Shown piece by piece: positions 46,201-58,200 of a stretch of DNA of 64,000 nt. A program made the translations under genes and the position numbers. Source of the stretch: Scolanthus callimorphus. Lineage: Eukaryota > Cnidaria > Anthozoa > Actiniaria > Edwardsiidae. The stretch is taken from assembly GCA_033964015.1 (NCBI GenBank), contig CM066925.1:2989199-3053198 (forward strand), given 5' to 3'. The notes beneath the pieces were generated by a model. The model was not told where the DNA came from, did no database searches, and saw nothing but the letters and a program-made list of their open reading frames with translations. Numbering within the stretch: position 1 is the first letter of the stretch; every line of letters starts with the position of its first letter.

Positions 46201-49200
46201 CTCTTCAACGGAATATCCAAGGTAAATAATCTTGTTACTGTAGGCATAACAGAAAAATAGTAAATTATTTTCACTCGGGAACCTGCTGCTTATTGTCTCT
46301 ACATGATTAAGTTTTGGGAAACCAATTTTGGTCTCGGCCTAATGACCTTACTTACTGGTCCGAGCCTCTAATGACCTTACTTCACCCTTACTATGGTCCA
46401 CACACAAGACAGAATGGAGGAATCTTATGACTATGACTCGCTATGTTGCGGAAGGGGAGGAGGCAGGATAGACAATTCTGCAAGGCTTCCTGAGTTGCAA
46501 GGATAATGTCAAAATGACCAGAAAGCTAGACTTGTGAGTTCTTAAAGGGGCACTGTCACCATTTTACTCGATTTTAGGGTAAATTTAGGTAGCTTAAGTG
46601 CAGTCAGATTCACAAGAATTGAACAAAATAATCATCTAGGTTTGTTAAATAACCTTTCAGCTACACAATGAGTACAAATTTGGAGTATTTCCGTGTGTTG
46701 AGAGGATGGAATTGGATTGTGAAATGACATTTTTAATTTCGCATCAGGCTGAACAGTTTTCAAACTTTAAACTTTGATAGCAAAAGCTATCTAAGAATGC
46801 CCTATATAATTCAAGTTTCAGTTCCTTTTTCTTTCTAGGACATAATAACAGTATACATAGGATTCTGACTTGTTTCTCATCTGTAGATCGCTGGTCTTAT
46901 TTTTTTTAAACAACCGTGACAGTGCCCCTTTAACAAGGCTCACATATGACCAATAGAGGCATACCACGCAAAGGAATGTACTGAGCGTGTATCGCGCATG
47001 GTCAAACTTCACGATCAATAAAGATGAAAAAGTAAAGTAAAGACGAACAACAGAAAATAAAGGAGTCCAAGAGCTTGCAATAATTTTAATTTAATCCCTC
47101 TTTCATCCCCAGAATGACAATAATGACATTACGTACAAGGTGAGGTGTCATACATTGAGATCTATAATGAGAAAGTCAGAGACCTTCTTTGTCCAAGAGG
47201 GTATGTAGAGAACATCACTTTCTAATGTTGTTTCTATTGGTTTATGGGGTGTCTACTTATGGGAGTGTCTACTTATGTGAGGTGTGTGATTATGGGGTGT
47301 GTGTGCTTATATGAGATGTCTGCTTATGTGGGTGTCCAGTTGTTGGAGGTGTCTGCATGCTTATATGAGATGTCTGCTTTTGTGAGGTGGCTTATGTGAG
47401 GTGTCTGCTTATGTGAGGTGTCTGCATATGGAAGGTGTCTGCTTATGGGAGATATCTGATTGTGGAAGGTGTTTGCTTATGGGAGGTGTCTGCTTATATG
47501 AGATGTCTGCTTATGTGAGGTGGCTTATGTGAGGTGTCTGCTTATGTGAGGTGTCTGCATATGGAAGGTGTCTGCTTATGGGAGGTGTCTGCTTATGGGA
47601 GATGTCTGCTTATGTGAGGTGTCTGCTCATGTGAGGTGTCTGCTCATGTGAGGTGTCTGCTTATGGGAGGTGTCTGCTTATGGGAGGTGTTTGCTTATTG
47701 AGGTGTCTGCTTATGGGAGGTGTCTGCTTATGTGAGGTGTCTGTTTATGAGAGGTGTCTGCTGTACTTTATCTATAAATTTTCATTTGCTGTTTTTATCA
47801 GGGGTAACACCAGCCTGCGTGTCCGTGAGCATAAAGTCATGGGGCCCTATGTGGAAGGTCTAACCAAACTTGTGGTTTCATCATTTGAGGTTAGTTTTAC
47901 ACCCCTTAAATATATGTTGATCAGAACAATTATGTTACAAAATTGGCTGCCACCAAAGGCTTATGGGAAAAACAAACCTGACAAAGATATAAATGGTTGC
48001 CATTTTGTTGACAGGATATCGAAGCAATCATGATGGAAGGTAATAAATCTCGTACAGTGGCAGCAACTCGGATGAACACAGAGAGTAGCAGATCACATGC
48101 TGTGTTTAATATTGTGTTAGCAAGGACAGAATACGACCACCAGACAGAGGTAATTACAGGCTTTACAGGGGCTAAATGAACAAGTTATTGAATACCAGCC
48201 AACTTACAGGGTGTCACGTTCCTATTTTTCTATTTTCCTCTTTTGTCCAATTTTTTCCATATTTAAAGGTATCATGATAACTTTCTTTGTTCAACTTTAA
48301 AGTAATTGAATCCACAAAGAATACACAAAATGATCATCTATGTTTGTTGAAAAACCTTTTACCTGTAAGATGAATACAACTTAAGGGGGAGTCTGCGTCT
48401 GTCATCAAGCGAATTGAATTTGATTGCACCTTATGAGTCATTGCGGGCCACACAACAATCTTACACTGTCATATCTACATAAACAATGTTGTAAGACTAA
48501 GATGAATTAGAGCAGATTTCGTATGACTGTGAAAAGTGCCGCGACTACGCGATTTCATTCGGTATCTACAGCAGGCCATGTTCCGTGCCGCGACCGCGAC
48601 AGTGCCGCGCCGTGTCGCGGCAATTTTCACAGTCATACGAAATCTGGTTGAGAAGACAATGGATCTTGCCCTCTCATTTTGCCCTCTCATATTGCAGTCT
48701 GTTGGAGAGAAAGTCAGTAAGATGAGTTTGGTAGACTTGGCTGGCAGTGAGAGAGCAAGTAAAACTGGTGCTGAAGGCGAACGCCTCAAGGAAGGAAGCA
48801 ATATCAACAGGTTGGTGTGGTGGGCTTTGCATTTTGTAGCCTGATTCTCATCCGCTACGGTAGAGTACGCTTGCACTTCCTACCTCCGCGTCTGATTAAC
48901 GTCATGTTTATCATGGTCTAAACAAGGTTAGTCGGGTACCCTGTGGAGAGTACTCTGATTCTTATCCGCTACGGTAGAGTACGCTTGCACATCCTACCTT
49001 CGCGTCTGATCAACGTCATGCTTATCATGGCCTAAGCAAGGTTAGTTGGGTACCCTGTGGAGTGTAGCCTGATTCTCATCCGCTACGGTAGAGTATGCTT
49101 GCACTTACTACCTCAGCGTCTGATTAACGTCATGCTTATCATGGCCTAAGCAAGGTTAGTTGGGTACCCTGTGGAGTGTAGCCTGATTCTCATCCGCTAC

Positions 49201-52200
49201 GGTAGAGTACGCTTGCACTTCCTACCTCCGCGTCTTATCGTTGTCATGGGGTGAAACGTTTTGAATGAATCACGTGGGGTATATGGATGTTTCATTTTCC
49301 TTATCAACTATTATCGACCAGTCGGAGTTACGCCTATATTTCAAATTTCTAAATTGGACACGTATCAAAGTAGACCCAGATTTTCTGGAATTGCGCCTCA
49401 AATTGTGATGATACCGAATTTGTTCGCATACGCGCCGCCCTCGAATACGCGCCACATTTCGAGCAAAAAAGTTAATAAGCGCCGCCCTCGAATAAGCGCC
49501 GCAGCTTGGGTGTGGCCGTTTTTGGCGACAACCATAAAAAAGCGAAGAAACGTCGACTTTAAATTAAAATTTTAAAGTTTAAATCAAAACGGAAACCCCT
49601 CATATGTATATTAACTGTTCTGAAAACATAGTCAGAAAATGAAACATTAAGTAACCAGGTGCGCTCCGTTTACTGGGATTTTCCACACTCGTACCCAGTC
49701 GCCTTGTTGTTCTCTTCGACGCGCGCGCGGTGCATCACGGTCAGGACGAGTTTTTTCAAGGTGCGCGGTGCATCACGGTCACGACGAGGTTTTTTTCAAG
49801 GTGCGCGGTGCATCACGGTGCGACCTTCCCATAGTCCTTTGCGCGCCTATCAAGTAACGCAATAGTAACCTAACAGCTTTTGGCAAACTTTAAAATAATC
49901 TCTCCCCCGTATTCACTCTTTTGAAAACTTCTCATGCTTTCTTTATTTTCAGTCTTTTAGAATGACTATCATCTCCAAAACAACTCACTTGTCTTCAATT
50001 GGCAGTTTTCACGATCTTGCGCACGCAACATAAATGAGATAAGAACATTGCTTGTCTGTTTTGAATAACAAAAGCCGTCTTCACCAGAACGAGTCGGAAC
50101 GGCTCAAGGGTATTGTTCTCACAACATCGTGAAAACGGTCAATTGAAAAATTCAGCGCGCGCATGATCACTTTCTTTAACCACAGTCAGCGTCAATGTTC
50201 AACTGATTAACGTTTGAATCCTACAATTTTTCCCACCGAAATGCAATTTTCGAACTCTTACTAAGAAGATAAGGTCAGATTACTCACCTAGCAGGATTTG
50301 TAGCTCACTGGGACATTCCTGGGAAAGGATACTTTGGAAAAATGTCTTTATTTCAAAGCAGAAAATTTTACTTGAGTTATTTTAGTAAAGTGAGTCACCT
50401 AACTATGATTGCTATTTTATTGAAATTGTAGATCCCTTGTAACTTTGGGGCAAGTTATTTCAAGCCTTGCAGACCAGGTAAAGTAATGTATTCGTACCTA
50501 ACAACTCAAGTAGCGAATGAAAGACACAAATGTTCAACTTGGTGATCGAGATGAGAGGGAAATGGATATCCCTTAAAATTCCTTTAAAAATTCCACTGCC
50601 TATGAACAATCAATAATTTGGCAGTACTTTTCAGTGTAGGTTGTAAGCTGGGGTTTTCTGGGATCAGACAAAGGCTTATGAATCTAGTGTCTACTCTATA
50701 GTGTGGCCTGGTCGATACTTGGGTAACCCTCATCGTCCATTTTCCATCACATGAAATTCGTTTCATTTGATAAGATAGCAGTGTTTCGTCTTAGTGTCTT
50801 GATGTGTCAACACAGTTCTGTACCAGCATGCTCATTGAACATGTTTCCTGTTTTCAGTCTGCAGCCAAACACAAGAAGGGATCCCACGCTCATTTTGTGC
50901 CGTACAGAGATTCGGTTCTAACATGGCTGCTGAAGGTATGCAAAAAGAACACCCAGGACAAAAGCCCAATGGTGTGCGGAGGAAATGCATTGTCATTTCC
51001 CTTTACCCGCTCTCCATGATGGGTATTGATTACCGTTCTCCTGGAACAGAAAACGGAGCTTCCACCTTCCATATCCCAATTTCCATTTATAATCTGAGTT
51101 TCTGTGAAGTCCTCACATACCACGTCCCGGTCTGGCGTGCGGGGCTGTGGGTTCGAACCTCGACCGGACCAACACTCATGGTGTTGGAGAAGGTGCTGTC
51201 TTTGCTCTGACATCTGCAAATGGTTAAACCTTCACGTCTTCTCGGATAAGGACGTAAAACCGTAGGCCCCGTCTCTCACATGCACTGCATTAACCTGAAC
51301 CTGAGGGTCGTTAAAGAACCACTAGGACGCGGGAGTGACCATCCTCAGTGACTGTGCTCACAACGGCTTCGCAGTCATTGATGCCGTGAGATTCAGTGGG
51401 ATTCAGTGTAATTCAGCTTACGGGCTGCAAGTCTGGGGAGCCGGTCACTATACATTTACATTAACATTTTGCAGCAATAGAGCGGATTTCACATGACTGT
51501 CGTGAGTAATTCGCAATTACTTTGTAATTACTCCTATAGGTTTTATTCAGAATTGGTGTAATCACTTTGCGATTGGTTTCACTACAGTCATATGAAATCC
51601 GCTCTAAGTGTGCATGTCGTGCATCAAAGCCATGATCGCATGTCTTGTGTGTTTTCAGGATAATCTAGGTGGTAACAGTAAGACCGTAATGGTAGCCACG
51701 ATAAGCCCATCTGCTGATAATTATGAAGAGACGCTCTCAACGCTGAGGTATGCAGACCGCGCCAAGAAAATTGTCAACCATGCAGTTGTTAATGAAGATC
51801 CTAATGCGAGGGTAAGGCTATAGAATCATGTCATCTTAGTCAGTTTTAGTATGTCAAACTAGAGGTCGTATTGCCAATCCTTCATTTCTGTTAGCTTAAC
51901 GGTCATTATTTAACTGGGGGAGGGCTACTGTTTTATGAAAAGAATTGCTAAAACCTAACCTCCGCCATTCGCCGCCATCTTTGACGCGCGGAGAAAATGG
52001 CCCGGAGCGAGTGACAAAGCGAAGGCCCGGGAGGGGCAACTGAGGAGGGACAGGCTATTTTTTCTGCACGTCAAAGATGGAGGCGAATGGCGGCCGCGAT
52101 AACGAACTCCGGGTTTCTTCACGCCAAAACAACGTCTGCGAACAGGCTAATGCAGAGGTTGTATTCTATTCTAGATTATCCGTGAACTTCGTGAGGAAGT

Positions 52201-55200
52201 GGAGCGACTCAAACATCTGTTGCAATCCAAGATAGCGGGTATCCCCACCCCTGAGGAAACAGGCGAGCTTGAGATCCAGGAGATGATCTCTGAGAACGAG
52301 AACTTGATGAAGGAGTGCACCATGTCGTGGGAACAGAAGGAAAAACAGACCGAGAAAATACAACAGGTGCGCTCCGTTTACTGGGATTTTTCACACTCGT
52401 ACCCAGTCGCCTTGTTGTTCTCTTCGAGGCGCGCGCGGTGCATCGCGGTCAGGACGAGGTTTTTTCAAGGTGCGCGGTGCATCACGGCCAGGACGATGCG
52501 GCCTTCCCATAGTCCTTTGCGCGCCTATCAAGTAACGCAGCTAGTAACCTAACAGCTTTTGGAAAACTTTAAAATAATTTCTCCACCGTAGTACTCTTCT
52601 GAAAAGATTTCTAAACGTTTTTGGGGTCTCCCTATTAGCCGGCCTTTTTTGTTGTCACGCAATGCTTAGGGAAGCGTTGCTTCACCGATACACAGGACGG
52701 CTGCGCGGGAGACGAATACGAACCCTGAAATATGTTTTTTCAATCTGTGAATGAAAACATAGAGTCTGTAGGTGATTTTACTACCATTTGCGTTCAACCC
52801 TGAAGCTTGACGATTTTTTTTGCGTAGGTAGCAGCCAATCAGCGAGTGAGAAACGCGACAACTTCTCGACAAAACGTGCACGTTTGAAACGTAAACCTAC
52901 GCGAAAAGTCGTCAAGCTTCAGGGTTGAACGCAAATGATAGTATTTTCCCTACGAAAAAGTACCTTTTATATTGCAATAACGTGATTCATGTAGTTTTTT
53001 CATCTCGGTCCATTCCCTCGCAGGCGCGTCACAAGGCGCTAGAGGAGATGGGGATCTCTGTACAGTCCTCCGGGATAGCTGTGGAAAAGAGTAAATTCTA
53101 CTTGGTCAACTTGAACGCCGATCCCGCCATGAACGAACTACTGGTTTACTATCTCAAGGTATTTAGAGGCTGTGCCTGAATTTGCATTGCACAGTGTCTG
53201 CTTTTCTTAAACGCCTTGGCAAACGCAATATGCCTTCCAGTGCTCATAACTGACCTTTCGGTTTCTGGTGTTTGTAATAGAGCGGATTTGAGATGACCGT
53301 CTTGATTGAATTGCGTTTGCGATTGGTTTTCTTTCTCATGGGCTGCTTATTACAAGCAAGGAGCCAATCAAATTAGAGAGCAATTGTGTGATTACTAATT
53401 GGTTCGGCTCCTGATTGGCTGAAGTGGAAACCATTCAACAGCAAGTTGTAATTACTCTTGTTTTTTTGATTGGCTAGTGATACACAATTGCGTTTACTTT
53501 AACGACGGTCATCTGAAATCTGCTCTATGTTATTGGAAAAGACATGCCATACATTTTCGGTAGATCGCTAATGTTTTATCACAGCATACTATCAACAGAT
53601 AATGGTTTAGCTGGGCACGATCTCAAGTGAAACTCGTCTCGACATTCGTTATTGACGGCTTCATACTTATATTACTTCGTTTCTTTTAGGAACACACGAA
53701 AGTCGGTCGCCTAGATGCAAACCATACGCCGGTAAGACGAAGTCTCTCTCTTGTTCCTCACTCAGGCCCATGAGGTTTATTTACCTAAGGGAGACATTGT
53801 GTATTTAGAGGAGCTGCAAGGTATTCTAAGTGCGTATTCTATGAGAACCAAATTTCCGTTGTTATTGATTTGGTGCGGTTCAACAGTAGGTGTTTCGAGG
53901 AGTCGCGAAAATGTTTTAGTGCGGTACAAGAGAAGGAATTTTGAAAAGCCGGGAAAATGCGCCCAAGCACTGAATATTACTAAAAATGTTATATAAACAT
54001 GTGCACAATTTTAATTCCACAACTCTTTATACAAAGTTTAAAGATGGCATTCCAGGTTTCCCTCATAGACATTATTTTGGAGTATGTTTTGTGAGAAGTC
54101 GTTAGTAGGATCCCGACGTTTGACATTCCTTGTAGGTGAGATAATAAAATATCGACTTTCTGTTCAAATAAATGAAACAAGTCTTTCCATCCACGTTATC
54201 ATTCATATCAGATTTGGCATATCAAACTTGTGACTTTGAGATATAGCAGTTCCGATTCAAGTGTAGTTTGAGATCCTCACCAAAACTCATTTTAGTCTTA
54301 AAACTGTTGCATGCTGCTGTGGGGTTTTGGAATGGATAAAAATCACATTTGTTGAAATTTCTCAGCATGTTGGAATCGAAAATATGGACCACATTTTAAC
54401 ATTTTGCTCACTCAAAAACGCACATTAATCAAGCTTAATAAGAATCTTATTAGATAGCTTATTGTGTGGTTGAATAATTTTTATTTATTTTGCTTTACTG
54501 TTGTTTTTGTTTCCTCTGCTAAATCACTTCTTTGCACAGAGGAAAAGGAACTACAAACATCGATTTTTGACTTCTAATAATGGGGAATCTTATTTCGGCA
54601 TCTTTTTGATACAAGCATTTCTTTGGATAAATAGCGAACTATCAAAACCGGAATGCATTTCTTACTAAGATACAGTATTATACCACATGGTTTGGGAGAA
54701 TTTATCTTTTGATCCCGTTGATTTTGAATGGTCTCTAGAATTACCGCCTGTCTTCTCGTTTGTTGCGGTTTATGGCGATTTTCAGAAACAGCAACAAGCA
54801 TTTACCACTGCATGAACAACAACAACCAAAGGTTGAGATTTATGTTAAACTCCGTGGAAAAATGGTGTTTTGCTGACGTCAGCAAAACACCATTTTTCCA
54901 CAGCGTTTAACATAAATCTCAACCTTTGGTTGTTGTTGTTCATGTTCACGTCTCCGCCGACGCAGACCACCTAGTTTTCCCGTAAAACTAGTCATACCAT
55001 CATTTACCACTGCAATTTCATTGTTGCGTTTCCCGTCAGACATAAAAGAGAAAAGGGATTTTTTTGACACTGCCGTGGAGGCCCAAGTTAAGGGTCTGTA
55101 ATCACCAGAGCCATGCGCTGTGCATTTAAATAATTGTTGCATATATAATAAAAGTGAAGTAAAGTGAAGTGTGTAAATGGGGATTAAATGGCTTTGTTGT

Positions 55201-58200
55201 ACTAAATTTTATCAGAGCCGGGCTGAATCATTGCGAGAATATAGTCCCAGAACCATTTTTTATCCGAGCCGCGCCAAACATTTCTGCCATGTAAATGGGG
55301 CTGTAAGAAATTTTTTGCCACGGCTCGGATAAAAATGGGTCTTGAGCCCCATTCACACGATAGACATTTTTGGCACGACTTGATAAAAATGGGTCTTGGA
55401 CTACCTCGCTACTTAGTCCCGGCACGGATGAAATTTCGGTCCGGCTCTCTCTGACAAAATGTAGTACGGCGAAGCCATTTACACAGCGCAATATATCCGA
55501 GCCGTGCCACTTTTTATACCCGTACCACTTTTTATCCGAGCCGTTCCAGGAGCTAAGTAAAGGCGTTAACTTATTCTGATCTGTTGGTCCTCGCAGGATA
55601 TCCAGCTCGGCGGTCTCGGTATCTTATCCGAACACTGTGTGATGGATATTGAGGAGAATGAAGTCTGTCTGACGCCTATGGCAAATGCCAGGTAAGCAAG
55701 TGTGTACATTCATTCAGCGCGCACAGTTTTATCCGTTACACTGATGAAGTGGCAGGAGCCACGATACGTCTGCTATATTTTATCTACACACCATTGGCGC
55801 TACACTGTACAGCGATTTTCCTTCATAGGAGTCGGACCCGGGGGGGAGGGGGGGGGGGGGGGGGGGGGGGGTTGGCAGGGGGTACTCGAGCACCCCCACT
55901 TTTTGAACTGGGCGGGGAAGGGGGGGGGGGGCTGAGCACCCCCACTTTTTGAAGCAATATATATTTTTGTATTTACACGTAAAGAAGAAAAGGAACAGAA
56001 GAACAGAAGCGTCACGTTTTTGTTTCTGTTTTGACATTAGGCTCAGAGAACGGGGTTAAGATTACATTGTGACATATTTTCATCAAAACGTATATGAGGT
56101 GAAAACATGAAAAAACGAAATTACGTGTCCACTTCATTTTTTGCCTCTTCGGCACCCACATTTTTTAGGGTGCCCTGCCCCCTGTGGACCTTACACATTA
56201 ATTCAGCCGGTCAGGAAAACTTTTAATCATAGCTTTTCATCGACACGTTTAGACGATTTACAAAAGGTAAGTACCTGTGCTCCGTTAGTGTAACGCGCAA
56301 ACTACAATGGAAGATGACACTAATTTCATGAAATCCACTTTGAAGTAGGATTTTGTTAGAAAAGCTTAACCTGTCCTCGCTTTAATGGTTGAAACAAATT
56401 GGAAATGTTTCCTTAACCGCGTGTGCGCGTGTTTGAAAAAGTCCACGGTAGATCGATGGATTTCTTCAGGCGTTCGTCTCTTACCTCTGTGCCCGGGTAT
56501 CGATCCCGGCTTGGATGCTCTTTTGTTTGGGTCGTGTTTCGGGCTTTGTGGTTCATCGTGGGTAGAAATGAGTCGTCATTTCTCCTGTGTTCAACATCTT
56601 GTGGATAAGACAATAAACCGAGGTTCCGTCTCTCAATTCACCACGCCTAACTTGAAGATGGTTGACGTTTAAGAACCGCTGGGCTGGTGGAAGACCATAC
56701 CCCACTCATGATTGTGCATTGTAAAACTTAAGCCGGGAAAATACGAGGGACAAAATCCCTCAACTTGTTGCGTTGCAAGTTGATGATCGATGTTGCGCCT
56801 TTTTTTTTATCTCGCGCCACAACTTGTCACGCAACAAAAACATTTGCTGCAAGCTGTAAAACACAACTTGTCGCGCAACATTTTGCCTAAAATTCAATTT
56901 GATTAGTCAATAGAAATGAGGTGCTATGGGACAACATCCACCTTGGGCTCGCATGTGTGATCAAGCAAAATGTTGTGAATTTGTCGAAAAACGAGCAACA
57001 AACATTATACTTTCAACGCATGTTGCGCGACAAGTTGAGGGATTTTATGTCTCGTGTTTCCCCGGCTTTAGAGATCAGAAAATCACAGTGGAACATATTA
57101 ATATGATAATTTGCGGTGGCCTCGCGCACGATGTTGCGCACGGCTACATCCACTACAAAATCACTACTATCTTTGTTTTTGAATTGCTCTAATTTAAGAA
57201 AACAGCAATGTTGTCTATTTAAAAATAGCTTGAAATACTGTCAAAACATCGTATTTTGGAAATATATTACGCTCGGTGTGTGAACGAACTGGGAAGTTTG
57301 TGTAATTTGTGTTTTTGTAACGCACCTATATAAAAATTTTGAAATGAAGCGTAACATTTGATCCTCGAATTGTGTTCTCTTGATTTTTTGCCTATTTTGC
57401 CTTGTTTTTTGCCTTTTTTTGCGTGATATTTGTTGCCTTTTTTTTGCCTTTTCGCGCATCGTTCGAAATCATTTTTGCCTAATCGCACATTTTTTGCTTT
57501 GTTTCTTTTTTGCCTTTTTTGCCTCGTTTTTGTTTTTTTTGCCCTTTTTTGCCGAGAGTCGAACTGTCGTCGAGAAGAAACTTAAGTAGAAAGAAACTTA
57601 GAAAGCACAGCCTTCGACTTAACCGTCTTCTCAAGAAACTTATTTCAGGTAGGTCATAATGTCAATGTCTTATCAATCGATTTACCCTGTTTACTGTTGT
57701 ACAATTGTTTCAGTGGAATTATAACTTTTCCAGTGCGCGTTTTTTGCTCATTCTATTATTAAATGCAGTCCCCGAGCTCTTAATTTCCTCTTAGTGTTTT
57801 TTAACCTGTTGTCTTTGTTGTAGTTCTTCCTTTTCTTGTGCTTGGATAAGCCTTTCCCTTTCAAGTTAGTTTTTTCATGCTAACTACATAAACAAACCAT
57901 CAATTATCTGGTAGTTGGGCAAAAAAAGGCAAAACGGCAAAAAAGGATAAAACCAGACGGAGAGGCAAAATGTTATCTGTAATTTGGAGATATGATCAGA
58001 CAAGGAAGGACATTTCCAACCTTAACAAAACAAATTAATGAAAAAACATCCTGATCTGGGGCAAGTGACGAAAAAACAGTCAAGTGCATCGTTAATTCGA
58101 GAATTTACGGTATTTCACAAAAAATCGTTCTAGGCAAAAAAGGCAAAATTGGGCGTAAATGGGCAAAAGTGAGCAAAAATGGGCAAAAATGTCGTGCCCA

